Source of the DNA: Zygotorulaspora mrakii
Taxonomy: Eukaryota > Ascomycota > Saccharomycetes > Saccharomycetales > Saccharomycetaceae
Reading direction: 5' to 3'
Length of the DNA: 64,000 bases
Assembly: GCF_013402915.1 (NCBI RefSeq)
Contig: NC_050719.1
Location: forward strand, 744,001 to 808,000
The notes under the pieces were generated by a model. The model did no database searches, was not told where the DNA came from, and saw nothing but the letters and a program-made list of their open reading frames with translations. Both the position numbers and the translations under genes were made by a program. Shown in pieces: positions 42,401-51,098 of the stretch (the first letter of the stretch is position 1; every line of letters begins with the position of its first letter).

Positions 42401-42536
42401 TGAAAAGATCATCATACGTTGGCATATCCTCATTGACAACTCTACGCTCAATATGCTCAATGGCCTTATCCCTCTCCGATGTGTGATTATCATATTGAGC
42501 CAGTAGCTCTAATGTCTTTTGAGAGGCATTTTCCAT
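39435..42536 (-). CDS. BEM3: Rho GTPase-activating protein Bem3
   Basis: A 1033-residue RhoGAP for Cdc42, acting in polarity and septin assembly. A PX domain (phosphoinositide binding) lies around residues 445-565 (KMRVLSTLYHETESNFDEPQ onwards), a PH domain around 575-685 (VKEGSLLMRRPKTLGSAGNW), and the RhoGAP domain in the last 230 residues, with the arginine finger in EEGLFRLSGSSALIKSLQEQ and the conserved KLYLRRLPHSIFGDEEY. The N-terminal 440 residues are serine-rich and disordered, with many SP sites. A short coiled coil is at the start (LKLQLKEQETEIEALKSLVQ). S. cerevisiae Bem3 is 1128 residues. It converges on LIP5. Confidence 0.95.
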   Translation of the reverse strand: MENASQKTLELLAQYDNHTSERDKAIEHIERRVVNEDMPTYDDLFKENVKLKLQLKEQETEIEALKSLVQGMRSSKLNANVVTVGDRSGESAQYVTAKKELLLPPRSADREKNSKNLSIPIPGVDSSNAVGRVILSSTESSSGHTLTPQESLEKSVERNIKSPMKVKGNMHASKSDVSPAASVTYKTSRITIASPNSPGRSVASSRVRSPQSANRVTAVINNHVHSPLRSNNESEIFSTDKDSNDTVDLSPLGDEINLKSPLAHINALKLEDKAVEFSPSSKQNLNSFADFLEDTFKKSESDLTENLKGQQASYISSPTPTPVPPSLPFPSITREREIPTSMKLGSPVILNRKEQDHVTNSSTRKSSLNTSLSKVQLANAVATSPKQTLPSESPQNRSTETAALFTGSLPPSNSNAAWPHAGSFNSTRSPNEKSTIPLFVQPEDFGTIKMRVLSTLYHETESNFDEPQVLFSVIDRKSQKEMFKFSKTIRKIYELDVYLKPRLSSLSLPALPDKQLLESLAPSKVDERREVLAQYFFSIFSIPNYPPNAALRIAQFMSTDTVMNPVLLGDTVKEGSLLMRRPKTLGSAGNWRARYGILGGDVLTLFDKGQVSERIRLKQSTIELLPNLPEDKHGTKNGFVINEHRKSGLSNTTKYFLCAETSKEREIWVSAISEFIFSASIPPTSTITSTNAEGNAVRTKIDNGSVDQIYVTDLTVDSGSQSNEDNASSVSHEVDNMEEYEDSKESKEIKRLKMRSFFPFKKITSNALNMMYDDADTIASQDSDPKFSDNSIAKSLENMNLSPEKHQSKVFGSPLEDCLKLSSHTYLGKYEIPSVVYRCLEFLYKNRGIQEEGLFRLSGSSALIKSLQEQFDTRYDVDLFNYNKHIPETNVSSSGTFIDVNTVSGLLKLYLRRLPHSIFGDEEYASFKYITDQYNNDTSQIAYKFRDLIRSGGIPEANVSLMYCLFELLLRIQENQRYNKMSAKNLCIVFSPTLNVPVTILRPLIIDFACIFQDGSPVEQEINQDVDVHIPQI

Positions 42537-42976
42537 GATTTCCTGGGGCTATGTGAGCTGCTGAACGAGATTGTAAAAAAGAGGACTTGCGCTTTTGAGC
42601 AACTTATCTTTCCAGATTACTATGAAAGAAGAATATGCTGAATTTCTTCCAGGAAAATATAATTGCCCACAATGAGCACCAACTGATACCTACAGCAAGT
42701 TCCTTGTGTCCGCTGTAGACTCTTTTTTTCAAGTTCTTTATCTGATGCTAGGCCGAAATCCTTAAGTGTTGGAACAATGTGTGCAATGTGTAGCGCGCTA
42801 CGTGTTTCGTGAACATTGAATATCATGTTGTAAAGCATGAAAAGCAAAACAAATACAGCAAGCACAATTTTTTTAACTGAGATAAAATAAAAAGTTTGAG
42901 CTTGTATGATCTTATTCTTTACATATGCTTAATCGAATTGCTATATATATATATATATCGACTATCAAAGATTTTG
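42537..42976. other. BEM3 upstream region with a TA microsatellite
   Basis: About 440 bases between BEM3 and SLK19, holding the BEM3 promoter and the SLK19 3' end. A run of alternating TA is at 42942-42958. The 81-codon reverse frame at 42620-42865 shows no protein features. Confidence 0.5.
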
Positions 42977-45430
42977 CTAGTCTTCAAGATTTTTATGCCG
43001 CCTATTTTCGTCGATTAAAGATAATAGTTTCTGCTTTTCTTTTCTTTCGGACGCTAATTGATTTCTCAAATGCTGTAACTCTTCCGCCAAACCTTCGTTT
43101 TTTAAGTTAAGTTTGTCCAGTTTACTTTGATATTTTGTCTCGTATCCTCTCTTCAGTAGCTTCACTTTTTGCTCGTGTTTGGAGGAATATTGGATATAAA
43201 GGTCTTCAGCAAGCAACTTGAGTGACTTGTTTGATTCCTGCTCCTTGCTGCTATATTTTTCTTTCCAATCTTCAACTTCTTTACGCAAATTAGATATTAA
43301 AGCTTCCTTGGGCTCTTTTTCGTGCTCGATATGTCCAGTTTGCTGGTTATTTTTTAAGGATTCATTTTCAATCCTTAATCGAGAAATTGTATCCGAATTT
43401 TTCTTCAAGCATTCCTGTAAGGTACTCATATTGGCATGGAGATCTTCCAATTCGGCCAGATGTTCTGCCTCAATATTCATATTTTTTAAATACTCTGTCT
43501 CTCTTTCTGGAGAACCTCTTTCCCTATCTAGATTCTCTCTCAGTTCCTTCAGCTTTCCTTCCAACTGAGAAACTGAGTTTTCAAGTGTCAGGTTGAGCTC
43601 CTTTAGTTCTTCGTTTTTCTCATTTAATTCGACTATCTCTGCCTTGCGAATTTCACTTTCATCATCGAGAGATTCATGCTTTGTTTGCATAGATTTTAGC
43701 TGCTGATTCTTTTCAGTTAATTCATTTTGTAGAGTTTGGAGGCTGTTTTGGACATTGTTAAAGTTTTTTGTGGCCGACTCGAGCAACGATTTTTTTTCAA
43801 CAACACTTTCATTTAATAAGGCAATCTTTTCTTTCGAATCGTCTTGCAAAACCTTAAGCTGCAGCTCCAGAGCATGTTTTGCAGCTACCAAATCATTCAA
43901 TTGATTCGAAATCTCATCACTGGCACCTTTTTGAGCCGCAAGAGATTCATTGTGTTGTGCTTTCAATCTTTTCAATTCGTCATCATTCTTAGATAGAAGT
44001 TCCTCTAAAGCATTATATTTTTCCTTTATCTCATTATTAAGGGCTTCTAATTCAGTGTTTTCAGTTTCGTATGAGGCAATTTTCTCGGTAAGGGCATTTA
44101 CCTTATCTTCCATTTCCTTTGATTTATCGTTTCTCTCCATCGCTACACTTCTCATTTCCAGAAAATTCCCTTCAATTTCGTTGGATAGCTTTTTCCACCT
44201 ATCTGCCTCCTTTGTTGCTGTCTCGTACTTCTTTTGCAATATTGATTGATTCTGATTTAGCATTTTAATCTCGTCTCTCGATTCATTCAACATTTGCTTT
44301 AGTTTATTCAACCTTTCTTGATATTTATCTCTGTCCGAAGATATACTATTGACAGCAGTATTTAGCTTTTTAATTTCTGCTTCATACGTTGATGAAGAAT
44401 TTTCCAACTTCATTTTGATGTTTTTATACTCATGAAAAGCCAAGTCATTGTCTGCAGTGAGATCATTTACTCTTTCGTTCATACTGTGAATTTCTTCGAT
44501 GAGCTCTTGATTCCTTTTACTCAATCCCTGAAATTCGTAACTGTTTTTCAAATCGGTATTATCTACCAAGTAAAATGATTTCTGTAATCTATTGTTTAAT
44601 GAAGATTCCGTATCATTATGGTTGAATACAGGTATTAATTGTGGAAGACTCAGTATATTCTCCGATCTATTTTTTGGTGGTGTTTCTATTGGGTCACGCT
44701 CATTGGACTTCTGAAACTCTGATCCTTTGACGTCTTGATGCGGGCTGTGTTGTCCTGGTCCCTGCTGTTGCTCTTGTTCTTCATTGATCTCAGAAAAATC
44801 TTTTATGGGACTGCTTTTCGTCTCAATCATTTCAATTGCCTCAGGAGAGCTTAGATTTATATCATTGAACTGCTCATTAGCAACACCTTGCGTAAGATTT
44901 GGGACACTTTCCAACTCAAGTTTCACTTTTTTTGAAACAGGCTCGTTTTCACCATCTTCGACCCCTGCATCATCATCGTCTCTCTGCTTAACGGGTGAGC
45001 TCATATCTATATGTATTGGTGATTGGTTCATCAGCATCAATCTGCTCTCTTGCTTGGGTTCATCGTTTCCACAATGGCCTGCATGGGGAAACATTTTGTT
45101 TATATCTATTTGATCCAACGCATTAGAGTGATCATCCGATTGAACTTCAGCATTCTGCTCCGTCTTCCCATATCTACCTCTCCTAATATTATCGAGCGAC
45201 ACATTGGGATCGAAGCTATTTGCAAATAAGGACCCTTCGTGTGATACTGTCTCTTCAGCATGTTTCTTGGCGGATATTCCATGTGGATGCACTTTTAGCT
45301 GAGTAGAAGGACAATGTAGTACGACAGAACTCGCACTACAAGGTAGCTTTTTCGGAGGACTTCTTCCTTCCGGTGTAGTTGGGATCTGATCCATGGTCAA
45401 TAGAGGTGATGGGCGGTGATAATCCCTCAT
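42977..45430 (-). CDS. SLK19: Kinetochore and spindle midzone protein Slk19
   Basis: An 817-residue protein; Slk19 is part of the FEAR network with separase and stabilises the anaphase spindle. The N-terminal 270 residues are disordered and rich in S/P/E/Q. From about residue 300 to the end it is almost continuous coiled coil (IKKLNTAVNSISSDRDKYQE and similar). Length is essentially the same as S. cerevisiae Slk19 (821). The call rests on length, architecture and its place beside TOA1 and LIP5 (YOR194-196). The first ATG gives MRDYHRPSPLLTMDQIPTTP; a second in-frame ATG 12 codons on is possible. Confidence 0.88.
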   Translation of the reverse strand: MRDYHRPSPLLTMDQIPTTPEGRSPPKKLPCSASSVVLHCPSTQLKVHPHGISAKKHAEETVSHEGSLFANSFDPNVSLDNIRRGRYGKTEQNAEVQSDDHSNALDQIDINKMFPHAGHCGNDEPKQESRLMLMNQSPIHIDMSSPVKQRDDDDAGVEDGENEPVSKKVKLELESVPNLTQGVANEQFNDINLSSPEAIEMIETKSSPIKDFSEINEEQEQQQGPGQHSPHQDVKGSEFQKSNERDPIETPPKNRSENILSLPQLIPVFNHNDTESSLNNRLQKSFYLVDNTDLKNSYEFQGLSKRNQELIEEIHSMNERVNDLTADNDLAFHEYKNIKMKLENSSSTYEAEIKKLNTAVNSISSDRDKYQERLNKLKQMLNESRDEIKMLNQNQSILQKKYETATKEADRWKKLSNEIEGNFLEMRSVAMERNDKSKEMEDKVNALTEKIASYETENTELEALNNEIKEKYNALEELLSKNDDELKRLKAQHNESLAAQKGASDEISNQLNDLVAAKHALELQLKVLQDDSKEKIALLNESVVEKKSLLESATKNFNNVQNSLQTLQNELTEKNQQLKSMQTKHESLDDESEIRKAEIVELNEKNEELKELNLTLENSVSQLEGKLKELRENLDRERGSPERETEYLKNMNIEAEHLAELEDLHANMSTLQECLKKNSDTISRLRIENESLKNNQQTGHIEHEKEPKEALISNLRKEVEDWKEKYSSKEQESNKSLKLLAEDLYIQYSSKHEQKVKLLKRGYETKYQSKLDKLNLKNEGLAEELQHLRNQLASERKEKQKLLSLIDENRRHKNLED

Positions 45431-45969
45431 ACCTCAACTTTTGCTCATCTCATCAGGTCAACAAGAATTGTGTTATTGTTTTGATACTTCGCGTCTGAGA
45501 CGCCAAAAACAAAAAATATCATATAAAATCACAGGCGAGTTGCTGAAAGTTTTTGAAATTTGAATCTTCAAAGGCCCTATATTTAGTGGCATCAAAGTTG
45601 TTGATTTTGGATACTTTTAGAAGGCACTCATAGCTGATCTGTCCTGTCATTCATTTATTTGGGGTTGATGTCAGTATTATTTTGCACATCGGAAATCATT
45701 ACCCGCCTTAGTATAAAAAATACATTTTGAGAAGCAAAGAAGGATATTGAATGTAAGTAATACTGTAAGGAAAGGGCCCTGTGTGAGCAAGGAACGCTTT
45801 TACAACAGAGGGGTATTGTGAATAAGTTCGAGAAGTTTCTTGCGTTTTAATTGTTGCTTGGTCAGTACTTCTTGTTTTAAGCAGATAGCGTTAGGAATTT
45901 TAATTTGTCTGTTCTTCGGTTTAATTCCAATATCGTTATTCTGGGATATAAGTGAATCATTGCATTGCT
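45431..45969. promoter_or_regulatory. SLK19/TOA1 divergent promoter with Reb1 site
   Basis: A 539-base divergent region with TTACCCG (45699-45705), the Reb1 core. No gene is seen. Confidence 0.55.
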
Positions 45970-46827
45970 ATGTCCAATACTGAGGCTAGCCGAGTCTATG
46001 AACTAATTGTTGAATCTGTTGTTAATGAAGTGCGGGAAGATTTTGAAAACGCGGGCATTGACGAACAGACTCTACAAGATTTAAAACAAGTGTGGCAGAC
46101 CAAACTTTCAGAAACCAAGGTGACGAAGTTTAGTTGGGATCCTCAGGAAAATGAGGGGCAATTAGGGACCGATGGCATGGACAACGATGGAACCAATGCT
46201 TTCAATGGTTTGAATGAAAGTAGTAATACAGGCTCTAAAACTAATGCAGTACCTTCAGAGTATTCGCTCAACGAGTCCCAGGGTCTAGTGCTTCCGGGAT
46301 TTCCTAACGAAGAAGCTAATAAGACAGAGTCATCAGCTACAATAAACGAGACGCCTAATGGACAAGAGAACAAAGTAGAAGAACCCGTAGCAAATCAACA
46401 ACAGGAGCAAGCGCAGGAGGCAAGAAATGAAGGGAATGAAGAAGATATCAGGGACAGAGAAGATCAAAAGGTCAAGACAGAGCAAGATAGAGATAACAAT
46501 TTAGATGATTCACAGCAGATAGAACTAACCATTTCGTATGGGGATAGTGAAAAAGCAGATGCATTAAAACAAGAGTCCAAAAAAGCAAAACGGAGTGCTC
46601 TTCTGGATGCCGATGAGGTTGGATCTGAGCTGGATGATTCAGATGATGATTACTTGATTTCGGAAGGTGAAGAGGACGGTCCTGATGAAAATTTAATGTT
46701 GTGTCTGTATGACAAAGTTACAAGAGCGAAGGCAAGATGGAAATGTAGTTTAAAAGATGGCATAGTTACGATCAATCGAAAAGATTTTACCTTTCAGAAA
46801 TCTCAAGTAGAAGCCGAATGGGTGTGA
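45970..46827 (+). CDS. TOA1: TFIIA large subunit Toa1
   Basis: A 285-residue general transcription factor subunit that, with Toa2, stabilises TBP on promoters. The N-terminal helical segment (VYELIVESVVNEVREDFENA) forms the four-helix bundle in the known structure. The C-terminal beta-barrel part (NLMLCLYDKVTRAKARWKCS through FTFQKSQVEAEWV) is the second conserved domain. Between them is a long acidic, Q/N/E-rich linker, which is variable in the family. The ATG at 45970 gives MSNTEASRVYELI; the six codons before it have no ATG. Length matches S. cerevisiae Toa1 (286). Confidence 0.97.
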   Translation: MSNTEASRVYELIVESVVNEVREDFENAGIDEQTLQDLKQVWQTKLSETKVTKFSWDPQENEGQLGTDGMDNDGTNAFNGLNESSNTGSKTNAVPSEYSLNESQGLVLPGFPNEEANKTESSATINETPNGQENKVEEPVANQQQEQAQEARNEGNEEDIRDREDQKVKTEQDRDNNLDDSQQIELTISYGDSEKADALKQESKKAKRSALLDADEVGSELDDSDDDYLISEGEEDGPDENLMLCLYDKVTRAKARWKCSLKDGIVTINRKDFTFQKSQVEAEWV

Positions 46828-46933
46828 AGTGTGGTTATATGTAAGCGAATATGTACTTTTTGAGATGAAAATAAATGTAAAAATAATCCGTAGTAATAAA
46901 TTCAATCATTCATTCTCTTCCTTCTTGTGAAGG

Positions 46934-48145
46934 TTAGTTTATGGGGTAAACACCTTCTTTTCCATTTAGAAGTATACTTTTTATATTTTCTAACGTTATC
47001 AGGGTTTGCGAAATCATCATGTCGGAAACGGTACTTCCTATGTGTGGTAGTAAAGTGACATCCCATCTACTTAGCAAGTCCTGTCGAATAGCAGTACTTT
47101 CATTCTTGAAAACGTCTAAACCGCAGCTTGTTACTTTTCCAGAATCGAGTGCTTTAATCAATGCATCTTCATCAATACATGAACCTCTGCCAACATTAAC
47201 AATTCTAACGCCATCTTTACACATTTTCAAAGTTTTTTCGTTAATTATGTTATCAGTTGATGGATCTTTTGGTAGTGATATGATAATAATATCGGCGATC
47301 GCCCAGGTTTCTGGTGCATTTATATCGTGCCAGAATTTAGCATTGTATCCTAGATTGCATTCTGGGATTGGCCCTGATCTTTTGAAATAATGTATGTTCA
47401 TTCCCAGTCCCGCACTCAATCTTTTGCCTATAGTTCGACCGATTGAACCGAAACCAAGAATTAAGGCATTCTTATCAGCTGGAGAATCGACGGACTTACC
47501 GCCGATTGAAAAGTTCTTGCTTAGATTTAGGGTCGCGATCTCATCGGGATGTGCTGCTTTAGGAAGTTCGTAACTGGAATGTAACGCACTTGATATCGAA
47601 CCATCAGAGGGTAGTGCTTTTATCCCGAACGTTGTTTTTCCTTCACCGCCGATATAACGTCTTGTGTCAGGAACACTACCATTTGTGAAGAATCTAAAGC
47701 AATGCTCCCAAAAAGATGTTAGTCTGAAGCAGCTTATAACTAAAAACATGGCCATATCTGCGACACAATTTGATGCATTAGGACCAATATTACAGAGAAT
47801 GATATTCTTTTCTTTCCTTAGCCGCCTTCCATCGATAAAATCGCAACCAACCCAGGGCACAACCACGGCTTTCAAAGAGCTGGGGTAAAAATCCCAGAAT
47901 GCAGCGGGACCGCCCAGATGTTCAACGAAATCATCTGTTACCCAAAGACAGTCAATTTCTGAACCCTGCAAAAACTGCTCAAAAACTCTTACATCTTCAA
48001 TTTTGTATTTGATTAAAGAAACCTCCTTTGAAAGCTTCTGCCATTCTTGAGTATGGTCAGCAACATCCCATTGATTTAGGTAGGGTATTAATACTCTTGG
48101 TTTTTTTGTGATTTCCGTGTTCGTCATTGGAATGTTACTTGTCAT
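46934..48145 (-). CDS. D-isomer 2-hydroxyacid dehydrogenase family protein (YPL113C orthologue)
   Basis: A 403-residue NAD(P)-dependent oxidoreductase related to glyoxylate/hydroxypyruvate and formate dehydrogenases. The Rossmann motif is ALILGFGSIGRTIGKRL at about residue 225. The catalytic arginine is in RIVNVGRGSCIDEDALIKAL and the catalytic histidine in LLPHIGSTVSDMM. The in vivo substrate is not known. The start is the first ATG (MTSNIPMTNTEI); a second ATG six codons on is equally likely. It lies between TOA1 and PEX25, the place of YPL113C (396 residues) in the ancestral order. It converges on TOA1. Confidence 0.9.
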   Translation of the reverse strand: MTSNIPMTNTEITKKPRVLIPYLNQWDVADHTQEWQKLSKEVSLIKYKIEDVRVFEQFLQGSEIDCLWVTDDFVEHLGGPAAFWDFYPSSLKAVVVPWVGCDFIDGRRLRKEKNIILCNIGPNASNCVADMAMFLVISCFRLTSFWEHCFRFFTNGSVPDTRRYIGGEGKTTFGIKALPSDGSISSALHSSYELPKAAHPDEIATLNLSKNFSIGGKSVDSPADKNALILGFGSIGRTIGKRLSAGLGMNIHYFKRSGPIPECNLGYNAKFWHDINAPETWAIADIIIISLPKDPSTDNIINEKTLKMCKDGVRIVNVGRGSCIDEDALIKALDSGKVTSCGLDVFKNESTAIRQDLLSRWDVTLLPHIGSTVSDMMISQTLITLENIKSILLNGKEGVYPIN

Positions 48146-48442
48146 CTAGAAGATTATGGAAACCATCATATCGCCAGTAAAAAAGGCAGACACACACAGA
48201 TATATATATCAGTTTACCCCACACATTTCTGTCTATAAACAAGATTAAGCTCATAACCCTTAATAGCTTTTCAAAATAGCATTTAGAGTTTCCTTTAAAA
48301 GAATGCCTTGCCTGTTGAAACATTATATGTATTTTTTTCAATATTGGTAACAAAATTAATCTTATAGCCAAAGGTAAGATACAGCGAATAATACAAAATA
48401 AAGTACAGTACATCAGCATATAGAATTGATATAGGCATGTGC

Positions 48443-49567
48443 TCAGTTCTTTTGAGCGAGTTGCTTCTTCGCATTAATCCACAATTTAACGAAACCCGTC
48501 AAGCCTGAACTCAATGACAGTACGGCATAGGTACCTTGCGGAGTTTTCATGTTGAACACGGTGGTTGAATTTGCGAGTAGATCAAACGAGAGTCTTGTTA
48601 AATCCAGATAGGTCGTAAACTTGTCAAGTTTCAAAGAATCTATTTTTTGAAAGACGTCTGAATCATCATCATTACCGTTGTTCAGATCACTCAACAGCTG
48701 CCTCCTGATAGGAGAAGTCAACCCTGAGGTGCCTTTCAAATTCGTTGAGAGCTCCAAAGCTCTTTCACGCACTTTCAGTTGAATCTCGAGATCCATTTGT
48801 TTCTTCGAAATAGATTGTAATTTTTGCCAATTCTGCTTCAAGCCTAACAAAATATCGTATTGCCAGGATATACATTCGTGTCTTGAAAACCAGTCGTAGG
48901 CTCTTGAATTAGACCAAACATTTAGCTTATGGAGTAGAACCATCTCATCACAGATTCCGTAGTAAAGGTTGATCAAGTCGCCCAGAGTTTCTTCATTATA
49001 CCATTTTTTTTCAAAATCTGTCACATTCAGCTCAGTTTTCTTGATCTTGGCCAACATCTTGACCAGCCTGAAGGGCGTACCACCAAACCGCAGAATGTAT
49101 CTGTAGGTGCTCAACTGCTGCGAGACGTAGTTTGCTTTGCTTTCAAAATTTTGAAATATGGCCACCAGCAGAACTTTCGTGATCGTCACTGGATGTCCTA
49201 GGATCATTTTCATGTTCAAACTGGTTATCACTTTCTTGTAATGAACCAGAACGCTTGGATCCCACTTCGTCAAGCTATTTTTTGAGCTTATTACCAGTAT
49301 TCGTAGAATATCCAGCACATACTTGACAATTTTGGCCAATTTATCCTTCCCAGCCAGAGAGTCGGTGAGATACTGCAGGATATCGATGCTTCTGACCATT
49401 TTCACGCGCGAAACCCCAGTATCTGGAGGCGTTACGGACTCGTTTCGCTCAGCTGTGCCGTCATCCGAGCCATCTAGCTCCTGCTTCGTGTCCATTGTGA
49501 TGGGCTTGAAATCGGTGTAGTACTGGTCCTGCTTATATGCAAAAATATTTGCATCAAGCATCATCAT
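48443..49567 (-). CDS. PEX25: Peroxisome biogenesis protein Pex25/Pex27 (Pex11 family)
   Basis: A 374-residue peripheral peroxisomal membrane protein that controls peroxisome size, number and formation. Conserved blocks are DILQYLTDSLAGKDKLAKIV, FISQQLSTYRYILRFGGTPF-type (here YVSQQLSTYRYILRFGGTPF), SWQYDILLGLKQNWQKLQSI, SPIRRQLLSDLNN and GTYAVLSLSSGLTGFVKLWI. S. cerevisiae Pex25 (394) and Pex27 (376) are its two duplicates. The start is uncertain. The frame is open far upstream through tRNA-iMet, which cannot be coding. Three ATGs in a row (49561-49567) are used here, but a TATATATAG lies only about 6-14 bases before them, so MDTKQELDGSDDG from 49495 may be the true start. Confidence 0.9.
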   Translation of the reverse strand: MMMLDANIFAYKQDQYYTDFKPITMDTKQELDGSDDGTAERNESVTPPDTGVSRVKMVRSIDILQYLTDSLAGKDKLAKIVKYVLDILRILVISSKNSLTKWDPSVLVHYKKVITSLNMKMILGHPVTITKVLLVAIFQNFESKANYVSQQLSTYRYILRFGGTPFRLVKMLAKIKKTELNVTDFEKKWYNEETLGDLINLYYGICDEMVLLHKLNVWSNSRAYDWFSRHECISWQYDILLGLKQNWQKLQSISKKQMDLEIQLKVRERALELSTNLKGTSGLTSPIRRQLLSDLNNGNDDDSDVFQKIDSLKLDKFTTYLDLTRLSFDLLANSTTVFNMKTPQGTYAVLSLSSGLTGFVKLWINAKKQLAQKN

Positions 49568-49783
49568 TGCCACTATATATACCGTGCTGCTACGAGTGCC
49601 TCTCAAACAACCACAGCTACATCCTATGAAATCGATGATCCATCGGCTATTAGAACAAACCGGTGCATCGTCATCCACGCCCTCTCGCGCTCCACCACCT
49701 TGACAGAAACAAAACAGAAAAATAAAACTGGTCCGTCGATGAGACACAGAGATCAGGAAACCAGAAGATTGAGCAAAAAATAA

Positions 49784-49855
49784 TAGCGCCGCTTGGTTTC
49801 GATCCAAGGACATCAGGGTTATGAGCCCTGCGCGCTTCCACTGCGCCACGGCGCT
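49784..49855 (-). tRNA. Initiator tRNA-Met (anticodon CAU)
   Basis: A 72-base tRNA on the reverse strand. It begins AGCGCCG, pairing with CGGCGCT, and ends in A. The A-U first pair, the GTGGCGCAGTGG D-region, the anticodon stem with three G-C pairs (GGG CTCATAA CCC) and the T-loop with ATCGAAA in place of TTCGAAT are marks of yeast initiator tRNA. The anticodon lies at 49821-49823. A T6 run on the tRNA strand (49775-49780) is the terminator. Confidence 0.97.
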
Positions 49856-51098
49856 ATAGAAACTTGATTGAAGGAATAAGACTCGCTGTACCACTAGTGC
49901 CACTGCTACAATCATTCGCCTCCCACTATCGCGGCAGCAAAACCCAACTTCGTACACCTAACACCCAGACCCACGTCTCGCTCTACCTTGCACTTAACGA
50001 ATTCCCGCCTTGCGTCTGCACACCTGCAAGGAAGATCTCTAACTGCACCCCGACTGATTACGCCTCCAGAGCCCTCTGCATTCTCTCTCTTAGCTGCCGC
50101 ATCGTGTTGTACGCAACTGGCCCCGTTGCGCTCTCACGGTGCGTCCTGCCACTTAGCCCCGAAGCCCTGGTCCCGTAGTGGGCTCTCCTAATGGCAACAA
50201 AGACTCATTCTACACGTTACTTGACAGTCATCTCGCACGTCATCGCTGCGTCATTCGCGTTGCTATGCCCTTTGGACTCATGTCTGAATAAGGAATAAAA
50301 GCGGGGACTCGGGTTTTTCACGGCACGCATTTTGATCTGCGTTCTTTTGTAGTTTATCCGAGAATAAACCAACTGTGCGTTAGCCAACGCTTATGGGCTT
50401 TTGTCACGAGCAGGAGAAGCGGCCGGCTTGCGATGCCTGGTCATGACACGCAATGGTACCTGTCCACACAAGGGACAGTCGCACAGAATCTACGATACCA
50501 GTGCCCACATTCCGCTACAACACACTCGCAGTTAAGACGAACGCGTAACCGCTTGCAGTAAAGCCTCATCCTAGGCAAGCCAGCATCGATTCTCTGAAGG
50601 CAAGTCCTGGGTTACGGCAGGTCATCATGAATCGCATCCCAACAGGCGGTGCGAAAGTAGAAAGTCGACAGCACGGGCAAGACGGCTAAGATGGGCTTGC
50701 TGGACTATAGCCCCAAAAAGAAACATGTATCTTGCAGTTTTAGAGTTGGTTCTTTATAGAACGCGCTTACCTGCACTTAACGGCAGGTTTGTTGATCATC
50801 AGTGACGATCACTGAAGACGAAACTCGTTTTCCTGTTTTTTCCCGATAATGGTCGACGACGACTCGATGTTTCTTTTATATCTCTTTCTATCTATCAGAT
50901 CCGTATACCTGTCGATAAGTGTAAAGTGCAGGAATAAGCGGTGGAAGTTTCATATATAAGGAAGCAAGGATTGGGGAAGTTGGGAGGCTCTAGGTTGTAA
51001 TTTACCACTGCCAATAAAAGGAGCAACTCAAAACGTCAACGTTTTCTCTTTTAATATTCTGATATAAGACCAATACCAACACCGATACAAATACTATC
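49856..51098. other. GC-rich intergenic block and CAR1 promoter
   Basis: About 1.24 kb. From roughly 49921 to 50700 the G+C content is about 53-55% by hand count, well above the surrounding genes and other gaps. No tRNA, known ncRNA or protein could be recognised. The CAR1-proximal part is AT-richer, with GATAA elements (near 50846 and 50914) and a TATATAAG at 50953-50960, 139 bases before the CAR1 ATG. A reading frame at 49864-50178 is most likely an artefact of GC content. Confidence 0.6.

Noticed and set aside
49864..50178. 104-codon frame after tRNA-iMet
   Set aside because: It has no early ATG and its composition follows the GC-rich block; no motif is recognisable.
50568..50579. 12-base sequence shared with 58908-58919 in another intergenic region
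   Set aside because: A match of this length between two long gaps is within chance expectation, and the flanks do not agree.
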